Assembly: GCF_007197755.1 (NCBI RefSeq)
Contig: NZ_CP041636.1
Location: 3,384,001 to 3,448,000, forward strand
Direction: 5' to 3'
DNA: 64,000 bases
From: Ferrovibrio terrae
GTDB taxonomy: Bacteria; Pseudomonadota; Alphaproteobacteria; Ferrovibrionales; Ferrovibrionaceae
Shown here: one piece after another, positions 8,425-18,247 of the stretch
How positions within the stretch are numbered: position 1 is the first letter of the stretch
Layout: every line of letters starts with the position of its first letter
Notes under the pieces: model-generated
The model's database searches: none
What the model was told of the DNA's origin: nothing
The model's input: the letters and a program-made list of their open reading frames with translations, nothing else
Program-made: the position numbers and the translations under genes

Positions 8425-9624
8425 ATGACCACTCTGTCGCCGGCCGCCGCAAGGCGGAATGTCTCTATTCTGGCCGTTTGCATGGCACTGGCCAATTCCG
8501 CCACGACCTTGCAGGTCACGCTCGGCGGTCTGGTTGGCTTCCTTCTGGTTGAGGATAAAGCGCTGGCGACCCTGCCGGTCACCTTCGTGGTGGCGGGCAC
8601 GGCCTGCGCCACCATCCCGGCCTCGATGCTGATGCGGCGGATCGGTCGGCAGCTCGGCTTCATGGCCGGCAGCGTGCTGGGTGCGATCGGATCTTTGATC
8701 GCTGCGTCGGGCGTGTATCACGCGCATTTCTGGCTGTTCTGCCTCGGCGCCTTCATGTTCGGCGCATCGGTGGCCTTCACCCAGCTCTATCGATTTGCGG
8801 CGGCCGATATCGCGCCCCAGGAAATGAAGAGCCGGGCGATCTCATGGGTGATGGTCGGCGGACTTGTGGCTGCCTTCATGGGCCCCGAGATCGCCAAGCA
8901 CACGCGCGAAATCCTGTCGCCCTATCTGTTCCTCGGCTCCTACCTGGCTGCGTCGGCGCTGTCGCTGCTGGTACTGCCGATTTTGGTGGCCGTGCGCCTG
9001 CCGCGTCCGACCGTTGCCGAATTGCGCGAACCGGGGCGGCCGCTGGCCGAAATCGTGCGGCAGCCCGCATTCATGGTTGCCGCCATGGCGGGCATGTTCG
9101 GCTATGGCGTCATGAACCTGATGATGACCGCGACCCCGCTGGCCATGCAGCTCTGCGAGCATCCCTTTGCCGCTGCCGCCACCGTGATTCAGTGGCATGT
9201 CTTCGGCATGTATTTCCCCAGCTTCTTCACCGGGCATCTGATCGCGCGATTCGGCGCCCTGCGCATTATACTTTTGGGGGTGGCCCTCAACCTGGTCTGC
9301 ATTGCGATTGCCCTCAGCGGGATCGAGGTCCTGAACTTCCAGGCGGCCCTGCTGCTGCTCGGGGTGGGCTGGAACTTCATGTATATCGGCGGCACGGCGC
9401 TGCTGACCGAGGTTTACCGTCCGGCTGAACGCAACAAGACTCAGGCCCTGAACGACTTTCTGGTCTTCGGCACGGTCGCGCTGGCGTCACTCGGCTCGGG
9501 GAAGCTGCTGTACAACTGGGGCTGGGACCTGGTGCCGATGTCGGCCCTGCCATTCATCATCATGGCTGGCCTGGCGGTGGTCTGGCTGATGCTGCAGAAG
9601 CGGCGGGTTGCCACTCCGGCTTAA
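8425..9624 (+). CDS. Major facilitator superfamily transporter
   Basis: 399 aa with about twelve hydrophobic segments, the usual MFS size. Between helices 2 and 3 is 'MLMRRIGRQLGFMAGS', which fits the MFS loop 2-3 motif (G-X-X-X-D/R-R-X-G-R/K) only loosely. The substrate cannot be predicted. It follows the FliL-like gene by 20 bases and has no obvious regulator next to it. The start ATG at 8425 is supported by the protein's N-terminal boundary ahead of the first membrane helix. Confidence 0.85.
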   Translation: MTTLSPAAARRNVSILAVCMALANSATTLQVTLGGLVGFLLVEDKALATLPVTFVVAGTACATIPASMLMRRIGRQLGFMAGSVLGAIGSLIAASGVYHAHFWLFCLGAFMFGASVAFTQLYRFAAADIAPQEMKSRAISWVMVGGLVAAFMGPEIAKHTREILSPYLFLGSYLAASALSLLVLPILVAVRLPRPTVAELREPGRPLAEIVRQPAFMVAAMAGMFGYGVMNLMMTATPLAMQLCEHPFAAAATVIQWHVFGMYFPSFFTGHLIARFGALRIILLGVALNLVCIAIALSGIEVLNFQAALLLLGVGWNFMYIGGTALLTEVYRPAERNKTQALNDFLVFGTVALASLGSGKLLYNWGWDLVPMSALPFIIMAGLAVVWLMLQKRRVATPA

Positions 9625-9730
9625 GCGTCGGAAAAACCAGCCATATTGCGCCGCAAGCGCATCTCTGGCATAACGACTCGCAGTTCGCCCTGCCCCGAGT
9701 CTGGGGCCAATAATGGAAGCAGTCGCGTAA

Positions 9731-9758
9731 CCCGAACGGGCAACGCATGCCCGTCGGG
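9731..9758 (+). promoter_or_regulatory. Hairpin in the hppA 5' leader
   Basis: CCCG (9731-9734) and ACGGGCA (9736-9742) pair with TGCCCGT (9748-9754) and CGGG (9755-9758), with one bulged A and a five-base loop, giving eleven base pairs. It is followed by ATTCAAAAAG, not a T-run, so it is unlikely to terminate the upstream MFS transcript. It ends 47 bases before the hppA ATG. The rest of the 181-base gap 9625-9805 shows nothing else clear. Confidence 0.4.
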
Positions 9759-9805
9759 ATTCAAAAAGTCTCGATTACAAATCTGAGCAACGAAGGGAAA
9801 CGCTC

Positions 9806-11890
9806 ATGACCGAGTTGTGGTTCGCCATCGCCTGTGGCGTGTTGGCGCTGTTGTACGGCATCTGGACTTCGAAATCCGTGCTGGCTGAATCTGCAGGCAA
9901 TCAGCGCATGCAGGAAATCGCTGCGGCGATTCAGGAAGGCGCATCGGCCTACCTCAATCGTCAGTATCGCACCATCGGCGTAGTCGGCATCGTGGTTGCG
10001 ATCATCCTTGCCTTCACGCTGGGCCTTAAGGTTGCCATCGGCTTCATCATCGGCGCCGTGCTGTCGGGCGCTGCCGGTTATATCGGCATGAACGTTTCGG
10101 TCCGCGCCAACGTCCGCACTGCGGAAGGCGCGCGCAAGGGCATGGAACATGCCTTGAGCATCGCCTTCAAGTCGGGCGCCGTCACCGGCATGCTGGTGGT
10201 CGGTCTCGCGCTGCTCGGCGTCGCGATCTACTACATGATCCTCATCAAGATCGGCGCAGGCTCGCGTGAAACCGTCGATGCGCTCGTAGCGCTCGGTTTC
10301 GGCTCCTCGCTGATCTCGATCTTCGCCCGCCTGGGCGGCGGCATCTTCACCAAGGGTGCCGACGTCGGCGCCGACCTCGTCGGCAAGGTCGAGGCCGGTA
10401 TCCCGGAAGATGACCCGCGCAATCCGGCCGTGATCGCGGACAACGTGGGCGATAATGTCGGCGATTGCGCCGGTATGGCTGCTGACCTGTTCGAGACCTA
10501 TGCGGTGACCATTGTCGCCACTATGGTGCTGGCGTCGATCTACTTCGCCACCGATGCCGTTCTGATGGCCAAGGTCATGGCCTATCCGTTGGTGATCGCG
10601 GGTGCCTGCATCATCACCTCGGTGATCGGCACCTACTTCGTCCGCCTCGGCAAAAGCCAGAACATCATGGGCGCTCTGTACAAGGGCCTGATTGTCACCG
10701 GCATCCTGTCGGCGATCGTGCTGTGGCCGATCACCGACTACATGCTGGGCATGAAGACTGTCATGACGGCGGGTTCCTCAACCTTTACAGGCATGAGCCT
10801 GTTCTGGTGTGGCATCATCGGTCTGCTGGTCACGGCCGCCATCGTCTGGGCAACTGAGTACTACACCAGCACGGAGTTCCGTCCGGTGCGCAGCGTGGCT
10901 CAGGCCTCGACCACCGGTCACGGCACCAACGTGATCCAGGGCCTTGCGATTTCGATGGAAGCTACGGCTGCGCCGGCGCTGTTCATCGTCATCGGCATCA
11001 TCGCCACCCACATGCTGGCCGGCCTGTTCGGCATCGCGATCGCCGTGACCACGATGCTGGCGCTCGCCGGCATGGTCGTTGCGCTCGATGCCTACGGTCC
11101 GGTAACCGACAATGCTGGCGGCATCGCTGAAATGTCGGACCTGCCGAAGGACGTGCGCAAGACCACCGACGCGCTCGATGCGGTCGGCAACACCACCAAG
11201 GCCGTGACCAAGGGCTATGCCATCGGTTCGGCCGGCTTCGGCTCGCTGGTGCTGTTTGCCTGCTACACCGAAGACCTGAAGTATTTCTTCAAGGGTGTCA
11301 CGATCGACTTCTCCCTGAGCAACCCGTATGTCGTGGTTGGCCTGCTGATCGGCGGTCTGCTGCCGTATCTGTTCGGCGCCATGGGCATGACGGCTGTCGG
11401 CCGCGCGGCCGGCTCGGTCGTCGTGGAAGTGCGGCGTCAGTTCAAGGAAATCCCCGGCATCATGGAAGGCACGGCGAAGCCTGATTACTCGAAGGCTGTC
11501 GACCTGCTGACCAAGGCGGCGATCAAGGAAATGATCATCCCCAGCCTGCTGCCGGTGCTCAGCCCGATCGTGCTTTACTTCATCATCAACGTGATCGCGG
11601 GCCAGGCTGCTGCCTTTGCCGCGGTGGGCGCGATGCTGCTCGGCGTGATTGTCACCGGTATCTTCGTCGCCATCTCGATGACGGCGGGCGGCGGTGCCTG
11701 GGACAATGCCAAGAAGTACATCGAAGAGGGCCATCATGGTGGCAAGGGTTCGGACGCCCACAAGGCGGCCGTGACCGGCGACACCGTCGGCGACCCGTAC
11801 AAGGACACGGCTGGTCCGGCCGTGAACCCGCTGATCAAGATCACCAACATCGTAGCGCTGCTGCTGCTCGCCATCCTGGCGCACGGCTAA
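9806..11890 (+). CDS. hppA: K+-independent H+-translocating membrane pyrophosphatase
   Basis: 694 aa with about sixteen membrane helices, full length for the family. It hydrolyses cytoplasmic pyrophosphate and pumps protons across the inner membrane. The substrate-binding motif [11 protein letters not shown] and the acidic motifs '[19 protein letters not shown]' and '[16 protein letters not shown]' are intact. The segment [10 protein letters not shown] carries lysine where potassium-dependent enzymes have alanine, which marks the K+-independent proton-pumping class (for example that of Rhodospirillum rubrum). It is monocistronic, with its own terminator and a hairpin-bearing leader. Confidence 0.97.
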   Translation: MTELWFAIACGVLALLYGIWTSKSVLAESAGNQRMQEIAAAIQEGASAYLNRQYRTIGVVGIVVAIILAFTLGLKVAIGFIIGAVLSGAAGYIGMNVSVRANVRTAEGARKGMEHALSIAFKSGAVTGMLVVGLALLGVAIYYMILIKIGAGSRETVDALVALGFGSSLISIFARLGGGIFTKGADVGADLVGKVEAGIPEDDPRNPAVIADNVGDNVGDCAGMAADLFETYAVTIVATMVLASIYFATDAVLMAKVMAYPLVIAGACIITSVIGTYFVRLGKSQNIMGALYKGLIVTGILSAIVLWPITDYMLGMKTVMTAGSSTFTGMSLFWCGIIGLLVTAAIVWATEYYTSTEFRPVRSVAQASTTGHGTNVIQGLAISMEATAAPALFIVIGIIATHMLAGLFGIAIAVTTMLALAGMVVALDAYGPVTDNAGGIAEMSDLPKDVRKTTDALDAVGNTTKAVTKGYAIGSAGFGSLVLFACYTEDLKYFFKGVTIDFSLSNPYVVVGLLIGGLLPYLFGAMGMTAVGRAAGSVVVEVRRQFKEIPGIMEGTAKPDYSKAVDLLTKAAIKEMIIPSLLPVLSPIVLYFIINVIAGQAAAFAAVGAMLLGVIVTGIFVAISMTAGGGAWDNAKKYIEEGHHGGKGSDAHKAAVTGDTVGDPYKDTAGPAVNPLIKITNIVALLLLAILAHG

Positions 11891-11913
11891 GCGTTACGAC
11901 GCTTCGAATACGG

Positions 11914-11945
11914 AAAGGGCCGGGGCAACCCGGCCCTTTTCTTTT
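11914..11945 (+). terminator. Rho-independent terminator of hppA
   Basis: AAAGGGCCGGG pairs with CCCGGCCCTTT around the loop GCAA; the T-run TTTTCTTTTT follows. The stem begins 24 bases after the hppA stop and the structure lies just before the convergent cobS stop at 11955. Confidence 0.9.
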
Positions 11946-11954
11946 TGGAAATCC

Positions 11955-12809
11955 TTACGCCGCGATCGTGGCGGCGCCGATCGCCAGCAGCACGCCGACT
12001 TCGGTGATCTGCTGCGCCGTGCCCAGCACGTCGCCGGTATGACCGCGGATTTGCCACTGCGCCAGCGCGGCAACTGCCATCGCCAGAACGGCAGCGGCGG
12101 CACAGGCGACAACGAAGGCAAGGCCGGGCAAGGTGGCGAAAGCGATCAAAGCGGCGATGACCGCAGCGGCGACCGCAGAGCCGAAAGAAACGGTGCCGCT
12201 GCCGGCGGCCAGGCCATCGGTGCGCGCGGGTGGCAGCAGGTACCACACGACAGCCATGGCGGCTCGCGACAGCGCACCGGCGGCGATCAAAGCGATAATG
12301 ACGGCCGAGTTCTGTCCGGTGGCTTCATCCAACTCGTCGCTGATCGACAGCAGGTTGCTGGCGATGTCCTGCAACGCGGTGAACCGCAGCGACAGGACCA
12401 GCACGAGCGCAACCACGCCATAGGTGCCGATGCGACTGTCGCGCATGATCTCCAGCTTGCGCTCGCGGCTGCGGCCGCCGCCGAAACCGTCGGCGGTGTC
12501 GGCAAGGCCATCCTCGTGCAAAGCGCCGGTCAGCAATACCTGGCTGCCCATCGCCAGCAGGGCGGCGCTCGCCATTCCCAGCCCGAGAGAACTGGCCAGC
12601 ATGAAGACGCCACCACCGGCCGCGCCGACCAGCAGGCCGATGACCGGGAAAATCCAGGCGGCGCGTGCAACCGTGGCGTCCTCCGGGCTGGCGGATTTGC
12701 CGGCCGGCAAGCGGGTCAGCAGCATCAGGGCAAGACGGAGGTCGCTGAGCCAGCGGCTGCGCCGAGAGTTCTGATGACTGGAATTCTGATGGTTGGGGTT
12801 GTCGGTCAT
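11955..12809 (-). CDS. cobS: Adenosylcobinamide-GDP ribazoletransferase (cobalamin-5'-phosphate synthase)
   Basis: 284 aa, integral membrane enzyme of about six to seven helices. It joins adenosylcobinamide-GDP to alpha-ribazole in the last part of B12 synthesis. Family signatures are 'LALMLLTRLPAG' near the N-terminus and 'GALHEDGLADTADGFGGG', the acidic metal-binding motif. The following 'ERKLEIMRDSRIGTYGV' is also typical. The protein is somewhat longer than E. coli CobS owing to a polar N-terminal tail. It is transcribed divergently from cobT across a 90-base gap. Confidence 0.95.
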   Translation of the reverse strand: MTDNPNHQNSSHQNSRRSRWLSDLRLALMLLTRLPAGKSASPEDATVARAAWIFPVIGLLVGAAGGGVFMLASSLGLGMASAALLAMGSQVLLTGALHEDGLADTADGFGGGRSRERKLEIMRDSRIGTYGVVALVLVLSLRFTALQDIASNLLSISDELDEATGQNSAVIIALIAAGALSRAAMAVVWYLLPPARTDGLAAGSGTVSFGSAVAAAVIAALIAFATLPGLAFVVACAAAAVLAMAVAALAQWQIRGHTGDVLGTAQQITEVGVLLAIGAATIAA

Positions 12810-12899
12810 GGGCTGTATTGCGGCAAAGGCTGGCGTAGCTTATAGCACGCTGGCGCCTCTGGCGCGACGCGGGGCGGAAGAGGCAGGCGTGACTACAGC

Positions 12900-13922
12900 A
12901 TGATCGGTACATTTCCGAACAAGGCTGCCATCGTGGCAGCGGCACGATCTCTGCCCGCCAGCGATTCGGCGTCTGTCGCCGCAGCCACGTCCCATGACGC
13001 CGATCTGACTAAGCCGGCCGGCGCGCTCGCCCGCCTGGAGGACTGCATCCGGCATCTGGCGGGCTGGCAGCAGCAGCCGGTTCCGCGCCTCGATACGGTG
13101 GCGATCCTGATCTTTGCCGGCAATCACGGCGTCACCACGCGTGGCGTTTCGGCATATCCGGCCGAAGTCACCGTGCAGATGGTGGCAAATTTCGAACGAG
13201 GCGGCGCGGCGATCAACCAGCTCGCCAAACTGCATGGCGCGACCCTCTCGGTGATGCCGCTCGATCTCGCCTCACCGACCGAGGATTTCACCACGGCGCC
13301 GGCAATGGGCGAGGTGGCGTTCCTCGATGCCATCAATCGCGGCGCTGCGGCCGTGCCGGCCAGCGCCGATCTGGTGATTCTGGGCGAGATGGGCATCGGC
13401 AACACCACGGCTGCCGCCGCACTTGCTGCGGCACTTTATGGTGGTGATGCCGCCAGCTGGGTTGGACCAGGCACCGGCGTTGCCGGCAGCGCGCTGGCCG
13501 CGAAGATTACCGCTGTCGATACAGCATTGAGTCTGCATGGCGATGCCATGCGCGACGATCCACTCGAAGCTCTGCGTCGTGTCGGCGGGCGTGAACTTGC
13601 CGCGCTGTTCGGCGCGGTGCTGGCCGCGCGGCACAATCGCATTCCGGTGCTGCTGGATGGTTTCGTTGTCGGCGCGGCTGTAGCCGTGCTGGCAAAGCTG
13701 GCTGATGGTGGCCTTTCGCATTGCCTGGCGGGGCATGCCTCTGCCGAGCCCGGTCATCGCCGCCTGCTGGAGGCGCTCAAACTGCAACCGCTGCTCGACC
13801 TCGGCATGCGACTGGGCGAGGGGTCTGGGGCTGCTGTGGCACTCGGCGTGCTGAAAGCCGCCGTCGCCTGTCACGCCGGCATGGCGACGTTCAGTTCAGC
13901 AGGCGTCAGTAATAAAAGCTGA
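12900..13922 (+). CDS. cobT: Nicotinate-nucleotide--dimethylbenzimidazole phosphoribosyltransferase
   Basis: 340 aa, full length. CobT makes alpha-ribazole phosphate from dimethylbenzimidazole and nicotinate mononucleotide, the nucleotide loop that CobS attaches. Recognisable stretches are 'LTKPAGALARLE', 'FAGNHGVTTRGVSAYP', 'GEMGIGNTTAAAAL' and, at the C-terminus, 'LDLGMRLGEGSGAAVAL', which carries the catalytic glutamate region. Divergent from cobS. No cobalamin riboswitch could be recognised in the 90-base gap. Confidence 0.96.
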   Translation: MIGTFPNKAAIVAAARSLPASDSASVAAATSHDADLTKPAGALARLEDCIRHLAGWQQQPVPRLDTVAILIFAGNHGVTTRGVSAYPAEVTVQMVANFERGGAAINQLAKLHGATLSVMPLDLASPTEDFTTAPAMGEVAFLDAINRGAAAVPASADLVILGEMGIGNTTAAAALAAALYGGDAASWVGPGTGVAGSALAAKITAVDTALSLHGDAMRDDPLEALRRVGGRELAALFGAVLAARHNRIPVLLDGFVVGAAVAVLAKLADGGLSHCLAGHASAEPGHRRLLEALKLQPLLDLGMRLGEGSGAAVALGVLKAAVACHAGMATFSSAGVSNKS

Positions 13923-13932
13923 GTGGTTCGGA

Positions 13933-14421
13933 TCAGCGACCGCGGCCGCCGCTGCCGACACTGTTGTTGAAGCGGCCAAGGTTGCCGAACAACTGTTCCA
14001 GCACCGTCATTTCCTTGCCGCGCGTCGGCGTCTCACGGTCAATGAAGGCGACCTGCTTGCCGTCCTTGACGCCGTAACGCTTGATCTCCCTGACGACACT
14101 GTTCCTGTCGAACGAGATTGCCAGCACATGCTGGTCAATCAGTTCCGGTGCCAGGAAAGCCACCGTCTCGGTTTCGCTGGAGATGTAGTAGTAGACCGTG
14201 CCCCAGTCGGGGAAGGTCGAGATCGTCGACGGCGAGCCGAGCAGTGCGTTGACCTGGCCTTCGCTGGTCTGGCCAACCTTGATCAGGTCGAGCTTCTCCT
14301 GCTCGATGGCGATACCGCGATAGTCCTGGCGCGGCGCGCAGGCGGCACCGATCAGCAGGATTGTGAGAGCAGCGACAAGGCGGAACGACATACGGAAGAC
14401 TCGCTTTAACGTGGCCCGCAT
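13933..14421 (-). CDS. bamE: Outer-membrane assembly lipoprotein BamE (SmpA/OmlA family)
   Basis: 162 aa from the ATG at 14421; the ATG at 14391 would also give a complete lipoprotein signal. The signal ends in the lipobox LIGAAC, so the mature protein starts at that cysteine and is anchored to the outer membrane. The BamE core follows: 'LDLIKVGQTSEGQVNALLGSPS' in two halves, then 'WGTVYYYIS'. BamE supports BamA-mediated insertion of outer-membrane beta-barrels. A glycine/arginine-rich tail (GSGGRGR) closes the protein. It is convergent with cobT (10 bases between stops). Confidence 0.92.
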   Translation of the reverse strand: MRATLKRVFRMSFRLVAALTILLIGAACAPRQDYRGIAIEQEKLDLIKVGQTSEGQVNALLGSPSTISTFPDWGTVYYYISSETETVAFLAPELIDQHVLAISFDRNSVVREIKRYGVKDGKQVAFIDRETPTRGKEMTVLEQLFGNLGRFNNSVGSGGRGR

Positions 14422-14488
14422 ATTAACTTCACGCGCCCCCGAAGGCAAACAGCGCCACCCGCAGGCGCGTTTTACGAAGTAGTGACAG

Positions 14489-15037
14489 ATGCTTAATCGG
14501 CTTATTTCCTTATTTGCTGGGAAGCAGCATAACCCGGCTGCCGTGGCGCTCTACAGATGCATTGTCGAACAGGCGCGGCAACCCGATTTCTACACCCGGC
14601 ATGGTGTGCCCGACAGCCTCGACGGTCGCTTCGACATGATTGTGCTGCACACATTCTTGGTCATGCGCCGTCTGCGCAATATCGTCGGTCAGGGGGGCGA
14701 TCAACTCAGCCAGGACCTGTTTGACCTGCTGTTTGCCGACATGGACAACAACCTGCGCGAAATCGGCGTGGGCGACCTCGGGGTCGGCAAACGGGTAAAA
14801 AAGATGGCCCAGGCCTTCTACGGACGGGTTGAAGCCTACGAAGCCGGCCTGCTGGCCACCGACGACGCCATCCTGACCGATGCCCTGACTCGCAACCTTT
14901 ACGGCACGACTCAGCCGGCTCTGCCCAACCAGTTAGCCATGGCAGCCTACATGCGGTTTGCCGGGACCCAGCTGGCGGGTCAGACCGATACGAAAATTCT
15001 GGCGGGAAACGTGGTTTTTCCGGCTGCCCCGGCCTGA
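14489..15037 (+). CDS. Ubiquinol-cytochrome c chaperone family protein (CBP3/UQCC1-like)
   Basis: 182 aa with the family's N-terminal 'ALYRCIVEQARQPDFYTRHGVPDSLDGRFDM' pattern (cited in pieces: RQPDFYTRHGVPDS, then 'DGRFDMIVLHTFLVMRRLR') and 'FDLLFADMDNNLREIGVGD'. Relatives in mitochondria (CBP3/UQCC1) assist assembly of cytochrome b into the bc1 complex, and the bacterial members are presumed to do the same. The gene lies divergent from bamE. No bc1 genes are in the window. Confidence 0.88.
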   Translation: MLNRLISLFAGKQHNPAAVALYRCIVEQARQPDFYTRHGVPDSLDGRFDMIVLHTFLVMRRLRNIVGQGGDQLSQDLFDLLFADMDNNLREIGVGDLGVGKRVKKMAQAFYGRVEAYEAGLLATDDAILTDALTRNLYGTTQPALPNQLAMAAYMRFAGTQLAGQTDTKILAGNVVFPAAPA

Positions 15038-15058
15038 TTTTCCGAGCTTTTCCGGCGG

Positions 15059-15087
15059 TTGACCGCCACCTCGCTTGCCCCTATGTT
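15059..15087 (+). promoter_or_regulatory. Candidate sigma-70 promoter for the YceD-family gene
   Basis: TTGACC (15059-15064) and TATGTT (15082-15087) are separated by 17 bases, placing transcription start near 15094, about 58 bases before the GTG start. Assigned by eye only. Confidence 0.45.
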
Positions 15088-15151
15088 CCGCCGCCTTGGC
15101 CGACCGGTTCGTTTATGATGGTTCGGCGGCCCTGCTGAACGAGGATTTGCC

Positions 15152-15718
15152 GTGTCGAAAGACGAACCTGGCAAGGAATTCAGCCATGTCGTCGAGGTCG
15201 ACCGGATCGGTCCCCAGGGGCTGCAGATGCAGCTGGAGGCCGACCAGGCGGCTCGCGTCGCCGTGGCGCGCCAGCTCAGGATTCTGGGCGTTCTGTCGCT
15301 GAAGGCTGACCTGAAGCTGGCTCCCGAGGCAAAGTCCGGGCATTTCCGGCTGATCGGGCAGATCGAAGCCGAGGTGGATCAGGCCTGCGTTGTAACGCTG
15401 GAGCCGGTCCGGCAGCAGATCAGCGAGGCGTTTGTCCGCCGTTTTGGCCCCGAGACCGAGGCCAGGCCGGAGACGGAACCGGGTGAGGACGAAGCCGAGT
15501 GGCTTGATCCAGACGCGGACGATCCGCCGGATCCGGTGATTGGCGGGCAGATCGACCTGGGTGAAGTGGTGGCCGAGGAACTGGCGCTGGGATTGGACCC
15601 CTATCCGCGCAAGCCCGGAGCCGAAGTGCCGGACACCTACCGCGAGGCCGCGGAAGCGGGGGCTAAAATCAGCCCCTTTGCCGCTCTGGCCAAGCTGAAG
15701 GCGACGAAAAAGGATTGA
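15152..15718 (+). CDS. YceD-family (DUF177) 23S rRNA accumulation protein
   Basis: 188 aa from a GTG at 15152, preceded by GAGG. DUF177/YceD proteins lie directly upstream of rpmF in many bacteria, as here, and are linked to 23S rRNA accumulation. The conserved part is the 'GHFRLIGQIEAEVDQACVVTLEPV' segment (cited as 'LIGQIEAEVDQACVVTLEPV'), followed by an acidic tract and the closing 'PFAALAKLKATKKD' (the family's typical C-terminal 'NPFAVLAKLK'). The E. coli form has a CxnC pair; here one cysteine is visible. Separate promoter elements lie between this gene and rpmF. Confidence 0.88.
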   Translation: MSKDEPGKEFSHVVEVDRIGPQGLQMQLEADQAARVAVARQLRILGVLSLKADLKLAPEAKSGHFRLIGQIEAEVDQACVVTLEPVRQQISEAFVRRFGPETEARPETEPGEDEAEWLDPDADDPPDPVIGGQIDLGEVVAEELALGLDPYPRKPGAEVPDTYREAAEAGAKISPFAALAKLKATKKD

Positions 15719-15729
15719 GGCGAAAGCGC

Positions 15730-15758
15730 TTGGCCCCCGGGCGCGCCGAGAGTATATA
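15730..15758 (+). promoter_or_regulatory. Candidate sigma-70 promoter for rpmF
   Basis: TTGGCC (15730-15735) and TATATA (15753-15758) with a 17-base spacer; the start would be near 15765, about 65 bases before the rpmF ATG. Confidence 0.5.
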
Positions 15759-15829
15759 GGCGGGGATTCTGAGCCGGGCGGGGCATGCATGCGCCAACCG
15801 CTTGTGCGAATTGTTGAAAGAGAAGTGTC

Positions 15830-16015
15830 ATGGCTGTTCCGAAGAAGAAGAAGTCGAAGTCCCGCCGCGATCAGGGTCGTTCGCATGACGCGCTGAAGCC
15901 CAGCGCGCATATGGAATGCTCGAACTGCGGTGAGCTGAAGCGCCCCCATCATGTGTGCGGCGCCTGCGGTCATTATGACGGCCGTGAAGTCGTAGCGAAG
16001 ACGGCTGCCGCCTGA
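15830..16015 (+). CDS. rpmF: 50S ribosomal protein L32
   Basis: 61 aa. The N-terminus [19 protein letters not shown] is the canonical L32 start, and the four zinc-binding cysteines are present (CSNC and CGAC), so this is the zinc-containing form. It is followed by plsX after 41 bases, the widespread yceD-rpmF-plsX-fabH arrangement that links ribosome and membrane lipid synthesis. Confidence 0.97.
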   Translation: MAVPKKKKSKSRRDQGRSHDALKPSAHMECSNCGELKRPHHVCGACGHYDGREVVAKTAAA

Positions 16016-16056
16016 GCCCGCTCAGGCATCCGTACTGAACGGTTGCAGGCAACGGG

Positions 16057-17148
16057 ATGACCGCGGCCTTAACGATTGCGCTCGACGCCATGGGGGGCGA
16101 CCACGCCCCCGACGCGGTGATCAAGGGCGCAGCCGCTCTGCTTCCACGTTTTCCGCACGTCAAGTTCATCCTGTTCGGCGATGCCGCACAGGTCGAACCG
16201 CTATTGCGTAAATTCCCCACGCTGAACGATCGCAGCGAATTGCGCCACACCGCAGAGAAGGTGGCTAGCGACGACAAGCCGAGCCAGGCGCTGCGCCGTG
16301 GTCGCAACACCAGCATGCGTCTCGCCATCGACGCTGTCGCCAATGGCGAAGCCCAGGCTGTCGTGTCGTCGGGCAATACCGGCGCACTGATGGCAATGGC
16401 CAAATTTGTGCTACGGACTCTTCCTGGTATCGAGCGCCCTGCGATTGCGTCCTTCCTGCCAACACAGAAGGGCGAAACCGTCGTTCTCGATCTTGGCGCC
16501 AATGTCGAATGCGACGCCAGAAATCTTGTGCAGTTCGCCGTCATGGGCGCGAACCTGGCGCATTCCGCGCTGGGCCGGCATCGTCCGCGCGTCGGCCTGC
16601 TGAATGTCGGCGTCGAAGACGTAAAGGGCCATGACGAAGTGAAGGCCGCAGCTGAAATGCTGCGCGCCGTGAACAATCCGCCGTTCGAATTCATCGGCTT
16701 CGTCGAAGGCAATGATATCGGCGGTGGCAGTGTCGACGTCATCGTCACCGACGGATTCACCGGCAACATCGCGCTGAAGACGGTAGAAGGCACCGCCAAG
16801 CTGATGTCGTCTCTGCTGCGCTCGGCTTTTCAGCGTTCGATCTTCACCAAAATCGGCTATCTGTTCGCCAGCGCAGGTCTGGCGATGCTGCGCGACCGCA
16901 TGGATCCCCGCTTTTACAACGGCGGCGTGATGCTGGGCCTGAATGGCATTGCGGTGAAGAGCCATGGCGGCACCGACGATGTGGGCTTTGCCTCGGCTCT
17001 GGAACTGGCGATCGATATGGCGCAGGATCGCCTGATCGACCGTATCAAGGCTGACTTCGCTGGCGCCTTTGCTGAATCGCTGGCCAAGCAGGTAGCAAAC
17101 AGTGAAGCGGTCCTCAACGAACAAGAGTCGAGTGCGAGGGCCGGATGA
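16057..17148 (+). CDS. plsX: Phosphate acyltransferase PlsX
   Basis: 363 aa. PlsX converts acyl-ACP to acyl-phosphate, the acyl donor used by PlsY (also encoded in this window at 57167). Conserved motifs are '[19 protein letters not shown]' and '[12 protein letters not shown]' and '[14 protein letters not shown]'-like '[23 protein letters not shown]' (cited as [12 protein letters not shown] and VKSHG). It overlaps fabH by four bases (ATGA), implying coupled translation. Confidence 0.97.
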   Translation: MTAALTIALDAMGGDHAPDAVIKGAAALLPRFPHVKFILFGDAAQVEPLLRKFPTLNDRSELRHTAEKVASDDKPSQALRRGRNTSMRLAIDAVANGEAQAVVSSGNTGALMAMAKFVLRTLPGIERPAIASFLPTQKGETVVLDLGANVECDARNLVQFAVMGANLAHSALGRHRPRVGLLNVGVEDVKGHDEVKAAAEMLRAVNNPPFEFIGFVEGNDIGGGSVDVIVTDGFTGNIALKTVEGTAKLMSSLLRSAFQRSIFTKIGYLFASAGLAMLRDRMDPRFYNGGVMLGLNGIAVKSHGGTDDVGFASALELAIDMAQDRLIDRIKADFAGAFAESLAKQVANSEAVLNEQESSARAG

Positions 17149-18116
17149 TTCGCTCTGTTGTGGTGGGATGCGGCAGCTATCTGCCGGAGCGGATTCTGAC
17201 CAATGCCGACCTCGCCAAGATGGTCGATACGACCGATGAGTGGATCGTCGATCGCAGCGGAATCAAGCAGCGCCATATCGCCGCCGAAGGCGAGCTGACT
17301 TCAGATCTTGCGCTGAAGGCCTCGCAGGCAGCGCTGAAGAACGCCGGACTGACTGCCAGCGACGTTGACCTGATCGTGCTGGCGACGGCCACGCCCGATG
17401 AAACCTTCCCGGCGACAGCCTGCCGCGTGCAGCACGGCCTAGGGATGACGCGCGGTTTTGCCTTTGATGTGCAGGCGGTGTGCTCGGGCTTCATCTATGC
17501 GCTGGCAACGGCCGACAACTTCATCAAGGCCGGCCAGGCTAGGACCGCGCTTGTGATCGGTGCCGAAACTTTCTCGCGCATTCTAGACTGGAACGACCGC
17601 ACCACCTGCGTGCTGTTCGCAGATGGCGCTGGCGCGCTGGTTCTGCAGGCACAGGATGGCGAGGGCACCAATGATGATCGCGGCATCCTGACCACTCATC
17701 TGCATTCCGATGGTCGTCATCACGACCTGCTCTATGTCGATGGCGGCCCGTCCAGCACCCAGACCACGGGCAAGCTCCGGATGCTTGGCAAGGAAGTCTT
17801 CCGTCATGCAGTGGTGAACCTCGCCGATGTGGTGAAGGAAACGCTGCAGGCCGTGAACATGACCGCCGACCAGATTGACTGGCTGGTGCCGCATCAGGCC
17901 AACAAACGGATTATTGACGGCACTGCCCGCAAGCTCGGCCTGAGCACCGACAAGGTGGTGCTGACCGTTGATCACCATGGCAATACCTCGGCCGCATCCG
18001 TGCCGTTGGCGCTCGCCGAAGCTACGGCTGATGGCCGTATCAAGCCGGGCCAGATGGTGCTCCTGGAGGCCATGGGCGGCGGCTTCACCTGGGGCAGCGC
18101 CCTGGTTCGCTGGTAG
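17145..18116 (+). CDS. fabH: 3-oxoacyl-ACP synthase III (beta-ketoacyl-ACP synthase III)
   Basis: 323 aa, full length. FabH condenses acetyl-CoA with malonyl-ACP to begin fatty-acid synthesis. The catalytic triad can be placed at Cys113 ([10 protein letters not shown]), His250 ([11 protein letters not shown]) and Asn280 ([12 protein letters not shown]). It overlaps plsX. A GGGCGG/CCGCCC hairpin at 18127-18143, just after the stop, has no T-run and is probably not an efficient terminator. Confidence 0.97.
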   Translation: MIRSVVVGCGSYLPERILTNADLAKMVDTTDEWIVDRSGIKQRHIAAEGELTSDLALKASQAALKNAGLTASDVDLIVLATATPDETFPATACRVQHGLGMTRGFAFDVQAVCSGFIYALATADNFIKAGQARTALVIGAETFSRILDWNDRTTCVLFADGAGALVLQAQDGEGTNDDRGILTTHLHSDGRHHDLLYVDGGPSSTQTTGKLRMLGKEVFRHAVVNLADVVKETLQAVNMTADQIDWLVPHQANKRIIDGTARKLGLSTDKVVLTVDHHGNTSAASVPLALAEATADGRIKPGQMVLLEAMGGGFTWGSALVRW

Positions 18117-18194
18117 TTCCGATTCTGGGCGGGATTTCCGCCCCTTAAGCCAGATTCCTGCTTTTGATACGCTCAAGGTCTTATTGACGACCGC

Positions 18195-18224
18195 TTGGGC
18201 TTAAGTTAGCGTCATCCCTATAAA
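18195..18224 (+). promoter_or_regulatory. Candidate sigma-70 promoter for ihfA
   Basis: TTGGGC (18195-18200), 18-base spacer, TATAAA (18219-18224). Start would be near 18231, directly ahead of the AGGGG ribosome binding site at 18235-18239. Confidence 0.4.
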
Positions 18225-18247
18225 ATTTAGAAAAAGGGGCGTTGGCG

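Noticed and set aside
18127-18143. Terminator after fabH
   Set aside because: GGGCGG/CCGCCC stem is followed by CTTAAGCC, not a T-tract.
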